Of a stretch of 64,000 nt of DNA, positions 26,862 to 34,376 are shown piece by piece. The notes beneath the pieces were generated by a model. It did not search any database. It had not been told where the DNA came from and saw only the letters and a program-made list of their open reading frames with translations. Position numbers and translations under genes: made by a program. The stretch is from Croceimicrobium sp965656185 (GTDB taxonomy: Bacteria > Bacteroidota > Bacteroidia > Flavobacteriales > Schleiferiaceae), in the NCBI GenBank assembly GCA_965656185.1, contig CBFHJH010000003.1, positions 1 through 64,000 of the forward strand, read 5' to 3'. The stretch's first letter is position 1. Each line of letters starts with the position of its first letter.

Positions 26862-27335
26862 ATGAAAAAGCTTTTCTCTTTAACCATGCTCGCCTTTCTC
26901 GGAACGGGGTTGTATGCTCAAGGAGAAGATCCTGTAGACCAGATCTATCGTGAATATCAAGGCGATAAAGTGAGCCTCAGTTTAAATATTGGCGGCGACA
27001 TTCTGGAGGACTTCGACTTGGACATCGACACCGACGAGATGCGGCAAGTGATCAAAGGAGATGTGGAAAAGCTCCGCATCATCCAGTTCGATGATTATCA
27101 GCCTGCTTTGCGCAGTCAAAAAGATATCATCACTAAACTATTCAAAGCCGGCTACGAATATGTTTCGGTAGAGAATCAATGGGAAATTGATGAAGATTCT
27201 CAGGTCCTGATCTTTAAAAAGGCCGGCCGTCCACGGAGCCCGCATCTCATCATGATGATCAATGATCGAGACGATCGAGAAGCCCTGCTCCTAATTCTCT
27301 CTGGCGATATTATCTTTAAAACTGAAGCTCTATGA
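26862..27335 (+). CDS. DUF4252-like exported protein
   Basis: 157 residues from the ATG at 26862 (MKKLFSLTMLAFLGTGLYAQ, a signal peptide). The layout resembles DUF4252: a first region on inner structure, a middle segment KLFKAGYEYVSVENQWEIDED, a strand VLIFKKAG, then a hydrophobic LIMMINDRDDREALLLILSGDI end. The family is common in Bacteroidota and has no proven role. It is first in an operon with padR (4-bp overlap) and pspC, which suggests an envelope-stress or regulatory connection. Confidence 0.6.
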   Translation: MKKLFSLTMLAFLGTGLYAQGEDPVDQIYREYQGDKVSLSLNIGGDILEDFDLDIDTDEMRQVIKGDVEKLRIIQFDDYQPALRSQKDIITKLFKAGYEYVSVENQWEIDEDSQVLIFKKAGRPRSPHLIMMINDRDDREALLLILSGDIIFKTEAL

Positions 27336-27754
27336 ATTTAGAAAACACCAAAGCGCAAATGCGCAAGGGCGTCTTAGAGCTCTGTATCCTTAATATGTTG
27401 AATGAAAAGGATGCCTACGCCAACCAAATCATTGAAGAGCTTAAAAAGGCGNNNNNNNNNNNNNNNNNNNNNNNNNNNNNNNNNNNNNNNNNNNNNNNNN
27501 NNNNNNNNNNNNNNNNNNNNNNNNNNNNNNNNNNNNNNNNNNNNNNNNNNNAGTTAATCGTAGTGGAAGGTACTTTATACCCTCTTCTTACCCGCTTAAA
27601 GAACGGCGGTTTACTCAGCTATCGCTGGGAAGAGTCCACGAGTGGACCACCCCGAAAGTACTATACCCTCACCGAAATTGGTAAAGCTGCCCTGCAGGAG
27701 CTTCATCAAACTTGGGAAAACCTGCAGGATGCCGTTAATCAAAGTATTAGTTAA
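27332..27754 (+). CDS. PadR-family transcriptional regulator, interrupted by an assembly gap
   Basis: A winged-helix regulator. Before the gap: MNLENTKAQMRKGVLELCIL and DAYANQIIEELKKA; after it: LIVVEGTLYPLLTRLKNGG and YRWEESTSGPPRKYYTLTE, the typical wing and recognition helix region. In PadR proteins of Bacteroidota the ELKKA-type helix end is followed almost directly by LIVVEG, so the 33 undetermined residues implied by the 100 N are probably not real, and the protein would be about 107 residues. The frame is kept across 100 N only if one base is counted in addition to 33 codons. PadR proteins often repress the neighbouring PspC-type membrane gene. Confidence 0.85.
   Translation: MNLENTKAQMRKGVLELCILNMLNEKDAYANQIIEELKKAXXXXXXXXXXXXXXXXXXXXXXXXXXXXXXXXXXLIVVEGTLYPLLTRLKNGGLLSYRWEESTSGPPRKYYTLTEIGKAALQELHQTWENLQDAVNQSIS
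27452..27551. other. Assembly gap of 100 N inside padR
   Basis: Exactly 100 undetermined bases, the conventional placeholder for a scaffold gap of unknown length. Both flanks are in the padR frame. Confidence 0.99.
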
Positions 27755-27774
27755 GCAACGAAACCTAAAGCAAA

Positions 27775-29517
27775 ATGAAAAAGACATTTAATATTAATCT
27801 CGGAGGCATGATATTCCATATCGATGACGATGCCTTTAGCAAGCTAGAAGCTTATTTAAGCGCCTTGCGACAACAATTTTCTACCACTAGTGGTGGCGAT
27901 GAGATTCTTAGTGACGTGGAAACTCGCATGGCAGAGCTTTTCAAAGAAAGAACCTCAACGGCCAAGGAAGTGGTAAACATTAAAGATGTAAATGAGGTAA
28001 TTGCCATTATTGGCGAACCCCAAGACTTCTGGCAAGAAGAAACTGGTGGAGAAAGTAACTACCAGTCTAATATGTCCTATGAAAAACGCGTGATGCGCGA
28101 TGTAGACAATCGCGTTCTAGGCGGTGTTGCCGGTGGTTTAGCCGCTTACTTCAACATTGACGTAATTTGGGTACGCTTACTTTTTGTGGCCCTTATGTTC
28201 GCCGGTTTTGGCGTATTACTCTATATCATTCTATGGTTGGTAGTTCCCGCAGCTAAAACAACTGCCGAAAAATTGCAGATGCGGGGAAAGCCGGTTACTC
28301 TTAGCAATATCGAGAATTTCGTTAAGGATGAGGCTCAGGCTGTAGGAGCCAATATGTCTAAGCTAGGAGGAAAAGTGGAAGACTACGGCCGAAAGAGCCC
28401 GAATTTGATCGCACAATTCTTTAGCGCGGTCTTTCACATCATCGGCTTGATCTTCCGATTTATCTTCAAGGTGATTGGCTTCTTTTTCCTCGGAATAGGA
28501 TTTATTGTCTTAATGAGTATCGTAGTAAGTCTTTTCACCGGGATTCACGTTAATGAATACCACTACAGTCTCTATGAGTTTGCCGATCTATTGCAGGTAA
28601 TGTCGGTAGAAGGCAATATTTACAACGGAGTAATGCTTGGAACTAGCTTATTGATCATTGGTCCTCTATTTCTCCTGATCTATTTTGGCATTCGCCTGCT
28701 TTTTGATGTAGATGCTTTAAACAAAGGAGTGCGCAATGGACTTTTGCTCACCACGTTACTCGGCTTGGTTATTTTAGGCCTTTCAGCCGGAAGGTTGGCT
28801 AATCAATTTGACGATTCAAAGACCGTAAGCAAAGATCAGATTATCAGTGCTCCGCGTGGAATGATCGAAGTGAGTCTAGCTACTGACAGCATAAACACTC
28901 GCGCCGATTTTCGCAATCACGATGATTTTTGGAATCTGTATGATGGCCGCTCTTACTTCACTGATGTAGAGTTAGATATTCGTCGTTCGACCCGAGAAGA
29001 GTCGTACCTTCAAACCAATGTAACTGCCCGTGGTTCTAATTTGCAGGAGGCCAGACGCAATACCGGTAATATTAACCACCCCATACAAGTGGACTCCAAC
29101 AGCATCAAAGCAGCCAATTATTTCACCATTCAAGAAGGAAGCTATTACCGCGCCCATAAGATCAGAATGGTATTGTATTTGGCCGAAGGCGATACGGTGT
29201 TCTTAAAACCAGGTAGCGAAAACCTGATCTACGACATTCGTAATGTAGAAAACTATTGGGACAGTGATATGGTCGGCCATCATTGGACTATGACAAATCA
29301 AGGTCTGCACTGTACCGATTGTCCAGATACCGAGTATATCGAAGATCGTTGGGAAGAAAATGAGTCTTTTGAAAAAGACAGCCCCGCCGGTGGAGAACCG
29401 GAGGTGATTATACGTGATGGAAAGATCATTATCCGTGAGGCATATCACGCAGGGGAAAGCGCAAATCGGGAACTGGCCCTACTCTACTCACCATATGAAA
29501 GCGCCTTTGTAATCTAG
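27775..29517 (+). CDS. PspC-domain membrane protein
   Basis: 580 residues. The N-terminus KKTFNINLGGMIFHIDDDAF to GEPQDF is the cytosolic lead domain seen in Bacteroidota PspC proteins. The PspC domain follows (about 103-165): MRDVDNRVLGGVAGGLAAYFNI then WVRLLFVALMFAGFGVLLYI. Three or four further membrane helices (about 225-350) and a large extracytoplasmic beta-rich domain (about 365-580) complete it. By analogy with phage shock protein C it may sense membrane stress. It lies 20 bp after padR and is closed by a strong terminator. Confidence 0.88.
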   Translation: MKKTFNINLGGMIFHIDDDAFSKLEAYLSALRQQFSTTSGGDEILSDVETRMAELFKERTSTAKEVVNIKDVNEVIAIIGEPQDFWQEETGGESNYQSNMSYEKRVMRDVDNRVLGGVAGGLAAYFNIDVIWVRLLFVALMFAGFGVLLYIILWLVVPAAKTTAEKLQMRGKPVTLSNIENFVKDEAQAVGANMSKLGGKVEDYGRKSPNLIAQFFSAVFHIIGLIFRFIFKVIGFFFLGIGFIVLMSIVVSLFTGIHVNEYHYSLYEFADLLQVMSVEGNIYNGVMLGTSLLIIGPLFLLIYFGIRLLFDVDALNKGVRNGLLLTTLLGLVILGLSAGRLANQFDDSKTVSKDQIISAPRGMIEVSLATDSINTRADFRNHDDFWNLYDGRSYFTDVELDIRRSTREESYLQTNVTARGSNLQEARRNTGNINHPIQVDSNSIKAANYFTIQEGSYYRAHKIRMVLYLAEGDTVFLKPGSENLIYDIRNVENYWDSDMVGHHWTMTNQGLHCTDCPDTEYIEDRWEENESFEKDSPAGGEPEVIIRDGKIIIREAYHAGESANRELALLYSPYESAFVI

Positions 29518-29520
29518 CAT

Positions 29521-29546
29521 AAGCCACCTTCGGGTGGCTTTTTTTT
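29521..29546 (+). terminator. Terminator after the pspC gene
   Basis: Perfect 8-bp stem AAGCCACC/GGTGGCTT with a stable TTCG tetraloop and a run of eight T. Confidence 0.95.
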
Positions 29547-29632
29547 GGCTCCAATTTGGACCAAGTACAAATAGCTTCAAGTCTCGCTTTCCAGCTCATC
29601 TAGTAGTAACTTAGATCATCAATTAAGGAGAT

Positions 29633-30037
29633 ATGAAAAAAACAGACCGAAGATCATTTATAGCCCAAGCAGGAGTGCTTAGCCTCACTGCATTTTCTGG
29701 GGTAGCTCTATTGCAAGCTTGTAGCGGTGGCACTTCCGAAGTCGACACGAGCAAGAGCCCTAGTCCTAAACCGAGTCCAAGTCCTTCTCCAGCTGCTGCT
29801 GAGACCCAATCCAGTCAGGATATTTGTGCCGTACACAATGCAGATTTAACCGAAGCTGACCTCAGTGTGCGTAAAAGTCTAAGCTACATTGAGCTTAGTG
29901 AAATAGAAGACCAAAACTGTAGAAACTGTCGCTTTTATATGGCGGATAAGTTTGAAGGGCCTTGTGGTGGCTGTCAGTTATTCGTAAACGGTGCGGTTAG
30001 CCCCAAAGCCTGGTGTAAGTCTTGGGCAGCGAGTTAA
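29633..30037 (+). CDS. High-potential iron-sulfur protein (HiPIP)
   Basis: A periplasmic one-electron carrier with a [4Fe-4S] cluster. 134 residues: a Tat signal (TDRRSFIAQAG) that also ends in a possible lipobox (LLQACSGG), a Ser/Pro linker (SPSPKPSPSPSPAAA), then the cluster domain. Ligands are Cys96 and Cys99 (NCRNCRFY), Cys114 (GGCQLF) and Cys128 (AWCKSW), which match the HiPIP spacing; Cys111 is extra. Folding with the cluster in the cytosol before export agrees with the Tat signal. An AAGGAG sequence stands two bases before the ATG, unusual in this window. No partner oxidase or reductase is adjacent. Confidence 0.88.
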   Translation: MKKTDRRSFIAQAGVLSLTAFSGVALLQACSGGTSEVDTSKSPSPKPSPSPSPAAAETQSSQDICAVHNADLTEADLSVRKSLSYIELSEIEDQNCRNCRFYMADKFEGPCGGCQLFVNGAVSPKAWCKSWAAS

Positions 30038-30041
30038 GTGA

Positions 30042-30686
30042 TTACTCAAAGCTCTTAATGCGATGAAATTTGATTTTTTCATCCCCCTCAGCGTCGCTTA
30101 GGATCATTTGAGAATATGAAGACTCCTCGATCTTAAAAAATTGGGGAGTCTTTTTTGCACTCCAAGGCAATAAGGCTAATTCATTTTTATGCGGGTGCTT
30201 TCTCCACACCCCATATTCCCTGCTTCCATCGGCATTGTAACGCGTAAAAGCCCTATCCCACCGAAGAAAAAGTCGGAAATCCTCGCCTTGCCAGAGCCCG
30301 CGAATCCTATCACTGCCAGTCATAGGTAAAGCCTGAATAGGACGCAGGTAAACTTGAACTTTCATTCCTTCTTCCATACGTTCCCAGTACATCGCATCGT
30401 CATCAATTGATGTCTGGAATGCGCCATGTTTATCTTTAAGGGAAATACTGTCTTCCATTAATAATTGTCCGGTCTGGCTATCGTACTGATAAGTTCCCTC
30501 ACCATTACGCAAGTAACCATTACCACTGATAAAGGATCCATCTTTGGCAAACTCGGTCCACTTCTTGTCTGGGGTCATCTCCTTATCGCCAACTTTAACC
30601 TTTTCGATCAACCATAGGCCGCTAAGACCTTGAGCGAAACTGCTTAATGCAACTAGAAGAAATGCACTACTGAGGATAAATTTCAT
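30042..30686 (-). CDS. Exported hypothetical protein, lipocalin-like
   Basis: From the ATG at 30686 the product has 214 residues and begins MKFILSSAFLLVALSSFAQG, a signal peptide. The rest is beta-rich with GLWLIEKVKVGDKEMTPDKK, FAKDGSFISGNGYL and GVWRKHPHKNELALLP, a pattern like the lipocalin-like proteins of Bacteroidota; it seems to hold two related halves (SGLWLIEKV and RGLWQGEDF). The start overlaps the end of the preceding serine hydrolase gene by 20 bp, so the two are co-transcribed. Function unknown. Confidence 0.7.
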   Translation of the reverse strand: MKFILSSAFLLVALSSFAQGLSGLWLIEKVKVGDKEMTPDKKWTEFAKDGSFISGNGYLRNGEGTYQYDSQTGQLLMEDSISLKDKHGAFQTSIDDDAMYWERMEEGMKVQVYLRPIQALPMTGSDRIRGLWQGEDFRLFLRWDRAFTRYNADGSREYGVWRKHPHKNELALLPWSAKKTPQFFKIEESSYSQMILSDAEGDEKIKFHRIKSFE

Positions 30687-31755
30687 GAATGATAGATTTT
30701 GCAAGATTGTAGATTTTGGCTCCATCGCCCGAATTAGAAAGAATCACCAATTTCGTTTCACCCTTATTTACCGAAATCGCGATAGACTGGTAGCCCTCGG
30801 TACTTCCGCCATGGATAAAATAAGCTTGGGTAATTCCAAGGTCTCCCATTTTAAAAGTCTCTTTGGCAGCATAAGGCACCCAGCCAAGACCATAAGAAAA
30901 TTGAGAGTCGTAAGGCGCAACTTGATTTTTAAATACTTCAACCGCTAGTGAATCTGGTAATAGTTTAGCCCCTCCATCTTGATCCAACCACAGCATCAAA
31001 TCCTCGGCATTGCAAAATATTCGGCGACCTAAACTCATATCGATATAAGCGTTCTCTCGCCATTGATCGGCTTGCATTTGATAGGCCAAGGCCAAATTCG
31101 GTATAGGGATTTCCCGATCGCGGTAGGCATAAATACCAGTCATTTTTAGGGGATCAGCGATCTTTTCCTGGAGTATATCGTGAAAAGGTCTTTGGTAAAG
31201 TTCTTCCAGTAATATTGCTAAGATGTGATAGGCGAAATTGGAATAATAAAACCGCTTGTAAGGAGCCTCACTGCTTAATCCGCTAATAAAGTGTAAATAC
31301 TCTTGATTGTTAAAATGCTTGCGCTTGAAGCGTCTAAATCCGTCCTCTTGCCACTCCTGGGGCACAGCATCATAGTCAGGTAAGCCTGATAAGTGCGCGA
31401 GCATCGAGCGGAGATCGATCGCCGCGTCGAAGCGCGTTTCAAAGTCTAGAGAAGCAAGTATATCATTCAGTGAACGATCTAGGTTCCAATGCCCTTCAGC
31501 ACAAGCTTGCAGCACCAAATTAGCAATAAAGGACTTATTGAGAGAGGCGAGGTCCATTACCGCCGAATCGTTCATCGCTATATTCCAGTTTCGATTAGCG
31601 AGACCCTGATAATGTTGCCAGTTTGCTCTCAGCTTACTGTCCAAGAGGATCTGACCCGAAAAACTAGGATGCAGGCTATCCAATAAGAACTTGTAGTTGC
31701 TTTGAGCTTGAAGAAAGCTTGAGGCAAAAAGTAGGATGATCACTAAACGATTCAT
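30667..31755 (-). CDS. Serine hydrolase of the class C beta-lactamase family
   Basis: 362 residues from the ATG at 31755 (MNRLVIILLFASSFLQAQ, signal peptide). Catalytic fold motifs are Ser-x-x-Lys in SLNKSFIANL, YSN in YYSNFAYHILA, and HGG in FIHGGSTEGYQS. It is a paralogue, not a copy, of the hydrolase at 23364. The substrate is unknown; cell-wall peptide or ester hydrolysis is as likely as beta-lactam hydrolysis. Overlap with the following hypothetical gene indicates an operon. Confidence 0.85.
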   Translation of the reverse strand: MNRLVIILLFASSFLQAQSNYKFLLDSLHPSFSGQILLDSKLRANWQHYQGLANRNWNIAMNDSAVMDLASLNKSFIANLVLQACAEGHWNLDRSLNDILASLDFETRFDAAIDLRSMLAHLSGLPDYDAVPQEWQEDGFRRFKRKHFNNQEYLHFISGLSSEAPYKRFYYSNFAYHILAILLEELYQRPFHDILQEKIADPLKMTGIYAYRDREIPIPNLALAYQMQADQWRENAYIDMSLGRRIFCNAEDLMLWLDQDGGAKLLPDSLAVEVFKNQVAPYDSQFSYGLGWVPYAAKETFKMGDLGITQAYFIHGGSTEGYQSIAISVNKGETKLVILSNSGDGAKIYNLAKSIIHEIYPQ

Positions 31756-31821
31756 GAGCACAAATAGAAATAGCCCACTTCTAAAAAACAAGCGCTACTG
31801 GGCATTTGGGAGCAATTTGAG

Positions 31822-32598
31822 CTATTTGGGAGCAAAGTTGGGGTAATATTCCTGCAAGTTTTCTTGGTAAGCAGTTCCAATCGGTATAATTAAATCTTCT
31901 CCGCAATTTAAAGTAAGCTTACCGGTGCGATTTTCGAAACGCTCCACCCGATTCAAATTCACCAGATGTTGTTTGTGCACACGCATGAATTGAGATCGAT
32001 CCTTTAGATCCTCGCTTAGCGCCTTCAAACTTTTGCGGAGTAGCTTCTTTTCTACCTTTTCATTAGGTGCCGCCAAATACAACTCGAGGTAATTTCCATC
32101 CGATTTGGCAAAAATGAGATGATCGGCTTTAACGCTTAAAGCTAGCTTTCCATTTTCAGCGTAAAGGGTAAGCAACTGTTCCAACTTATCTGGCTCCCTG
32201 GAGGATTGCAAAACTCGCTGTAATAAATACCAAATCAGGCCGATCACCAATTGAATTGCGGTGCCTTGCCAGCCGATCTCAATAAAAGTAGACCAGGCCC
32301 AATCTCTTCCACCCCAAAAGTAATTGAGGGCAAAAAACAGCATTAGGTTAGCGCTAAGAACTTGGGCCACCCTGCGCCATACCCTATCAAAATTGCTGAA
32401 ATCTAAAGCGAAGTAAGACCAGCCCACCAGCAAGGCATAGCTCAAAGACCTTTCGAGTAAGGAGTGGCCAGTCCAAGAAATTTCGTCACTAATGCGAAAG
32501 GCTTCAAAAAGGTATAGGAAAAGAAAAAAGCCCATAGCCATCATGAGGCTTAAGGACCAAGTGCTCCAAAATCTTAAACTAGAAATATTGATTTTCAC
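31822..32598 (-). CDS. Membrane-bound LytTR-family transcriptional regulator
   Basis: The N-terminal half has about four transmembrane helices (SLMMAMGFFLFLYLFEAF, SYALLVGWSYFALDF, LMLFFALNYFW, LVIGLIWYLLQRV). The C-terminal 100 residues are a LytTR DNA-binding domain: LIFAKSDGNYLELYLA, LLRKSLKALSEDL, FMRVHKQHLVNLNRVERFE and the final IPIGTAYQENL. No receiver domain. A GTG at 32598 (MKINISSLRF) is chosen because it leaves 76 bp for divergent promoters to thioredoxin; a TTG at 32634 would leave 40 bp. It probably binds DNA in response to a membrane signal. Confidence 0.85.
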   Translation of the reverse strand: MKINISSLRFWSTWSLSLMMAMGFFLFLYLFEAFRISDEISWTGHSLLERSLSYALLVGWSYFALDFSNFDRVWRRVAQVLSANLMLFFALNYFWGGRDWAWSTFIEIGWQGTAIQLVIGLIWYLLQRVLQSSREPDKLEQLLTLYAENGKLALSVKADHLIFAKSDGNYLELYLAAPNEKVEKKLLRKSLKALSEDLKDRSQFMRVHKQHLVNLNRVERFENRTGKLTLNCGEDLIIPIGTAYQENLQEYYPNFAPK

Positions 32599-32649
32599 GA
32601 TATTAAGTGCAATGTAACTTATAACACTAGCCAACAGATAACTGCTTCC

Positions 32650-32657
32650 TACTTTTG
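32650..32657 (+). promoter_or_regulatory. TAnnTTTG -7 element for the thioredoxin gene
   Basis: TACTTTTG, exact consensus, 17 bases before the ATG at 32675. No clear -33 TTG. Confidence 0.5.
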
Positions 32658-32674
32658 TACCACAAATTAAAGCT

Positions 32675-33040
32675 ATGCCAACAGTAAAGTTAAGTACCGA
32701 GCAATTTAAAAAAGATGTATTTGATTACACTCAACATAAAGAATGGAAATACCAGGGCGATAAACCTGCGATAATCGACTTTTACGCCGATTGGTGTGGC
32801 CCTTGCAAAATGGTAGCTCCCATTTTTGAAGAATTAAGTGATGAATATGCAGAAGAGGTCATCATTTATAAAGTAGACACCGAGGCGGAGCAAGAGCTTT
32901 CGGCAGCCTTTGGTATACAGAGCATCCCTTCTATCCTCTTTATCCCGATGGAAGGTACTCCCATGATGTCGAGAGGGGCTATGCCCAAGCACAATTTGAA
33001 GAACGTCATTGAAGAAGAGCTTATCGCCACCAAAGAGTAG
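32675..33040 (+). CDS. Thioredoxin
   Basis: 121 residues, no signal peptide, so cytosolic. Active site Cys41-Gly-Pro-Cys44 in FYADWCGPCKMVAPIFEEL, and the cis-proline loop in IQSIPSILFIP. It has an N-terminal extension of about 15 residues compared with E. coli TrxA. It reduces protein disulfides; MsrB, present in this window, usually takes electrons from such a system, but the MsrB here is predicted to be exported. It is flanked by its own -7 element and a terminator. Confidence 0.93.
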   Translation: MPTVKLSTEQFKKDVFDYTQHKEWKYQGDKPAIIDFYADWCGPCKMVAPIFEELSDEYAEEVIIYKVDTEAEQELSAAFGIQSIPSILFIPMEGTPMMSRGAMPKHNLKNVIEEELIATKE

Positions 33041-33066
33041 TTGGATATTTTTTTAGGTCTGAAGCT

Positions 33067-33098
33067 CCGTAAGCCAAAGGTTTACGGTTTTTTTTTTT
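33067..33098 (+). terminator. Terminator after the thioredoxin gene
   Basis: CCGTAA/TTACGG stem, loop of about 9 bases that can pair further, and a run of 11 T. Confidence 0.88.
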
Positions 33099-33127
33099 CG
33101 CATATTTGAGAACCTAACTATTGGAAC

Positions 33128-34375
33128 ATGAGCGAAACGAAGCAACAGCATGATAACCGGGACCTGTTATCGATAATAGATCAAGCGGCAATTGGCTTGA
33201 TCGTGGCTAATAAAAAAGGGGAAATTAGGCATCAGAACCAGATGGCCATCATGATGGTTCAACCTCTTTTCCAACAAACGGGAAAGGATGGAAAAAACAT
33301 CCTTGACCTTTTGGAAATGATCGCACCAGGTATTGCCGAAAAAGTGGAAAATTTCCCAGAAGAAAAGGGCTTTATCCTCACCCAGCAAAAACAAACATTA
33401 GAACTTGAACATGAAGGCCAAAAGATGGTACGTCATTTCTTTTACTCCATCAACAAGGTCTCTGAAGAATCTATCGTTTATAGCTTCGATGACATTACCA
33501 ATTATCATGAAGCCCAAGAGGAGCTTTCGCGCCTTAATCAAGAAATGGCCATCGACAAAAGCAAGTTCGAAATGGCAGCCGGTGTACTCCACGACATTGG
33601 CAATGCTGTGGTTGGCATTGGTTCTCACCTAACCAGGGCTCGTAGAAGTTTGGAGGAAAATGATTTAAAATCACTTACCAAACTAAAGCAGTTCCTAATA
33701 GCCAGTGAAGCTAAAATCGCCCAAGGAATTGGTGAGCCAAAAGCCAAGGCCCTGGTAAGTTTGGTTGAAGGCATGGAAGAAGAACAGAATAAATTCCGAT
33801 CCGAAATTGATCATACCGTCAAGGAACAAATGGGAATTGCCAGTCATATCAGCGATATCCTAAATATCCAGCGACAATATGTGGCCAATGGGAAGTCTAG
33901 ACCCAGAGAAAAGGTAAATCTTAGAGCCATAATCTATGATGCCCTTTCTATTTTATTAGCTAGTATCGAAAAGCGTGACATTAAACTAATCTCAAAGCTT
34001 CCCGAGGACTGTCCTTCTTTTCTTGGCGATCAAACTAAGTTGATTCAAGTAATGATCAACCTAATTAAAAACGCCATTGATGCCATTGACGAGAATCCAA
34101 ACTCTAAGAAAGAAGTGCACATTGACCTTAAATTCGACGCAAAGAAAGTCTATTGCTCCATTAAAGATTCAGGCATTGGCTTTGACCAGGAACAAGGCCA
34201 ACAAAATTTCGAAAGAGGCTACACCACCAAAGCAACCGGCACTGGCTTGGGATTGAGTTCAGGCAAAGGCGTACTAGAAAGTCATGGTGGTAATTTAGAA
34301 TTGGAAAGTGAAGGAATTGGTAAAGGGGCTACCGCCAAGCTCGAAATCCCATTAAATCAAAACACCGCAGAATAA
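33128..34375 (+). CDS. Sensor histidine kinase with an H-box of the HxxGN type
   Basis: 415 residues, no membrane segment. Residues 12-130 form a PAS-like domain (SIIDQAAIGLIVANKKGEIR; YSFDDITNYHEAQEEL). The phosphoacceptor is probably His155 in MAAGVLHDIGNAVVGIGSHL; this resembles the VLHNVGNVLNSV kinases of other phyla rather than the HELRTP class. A long helical segment (about 170-260) leads to the ATPase domain with MINLIKNAIDAIDEN (N box), DSGIGFDQE (G1) and GTGLGLSSGKGVLESHGG (G2). One base separates its stop from the next gene, a receiver-kinase, so they form a cassette. Confidence 0.9.
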   Translation: MSETKQQHDNRDLLSIIDQAAIGLIVANKKGEIRHQNQMAIMMVQPLFQQTGKDGKNILDLLEMIAPGIAEKVENFPEEKGFILTQQKQTLELEHEGQKMVRHFFYSINKVSEESIVYSFDDITNYHEAQEELSRLNQEMAIDKSKFEMAAGVLHDIGNAVVGIGSHLTRARRSLEENDLKSLTKLKQFLIASEAKIAQGIGEPKAKALVSLVEGMEEEQNKFRSEIDHTVKEQMGIASHISDILNIQRQYVANGKSRPREKVNLRAIIYDALSILLASIEKRDIKLISKLPEDCPSFLGDQTKLIQVMINLIKNAIDAIDENPNSKKEVHIDLKFDAKKVYCSIKDSGIGFDQEQGQQNFERGYTTKATGTGLGLSSGKGVLESHGGNLELESEGIGKGATAKLEIPLNQNTAE

Positions 34376-34376
34376 T

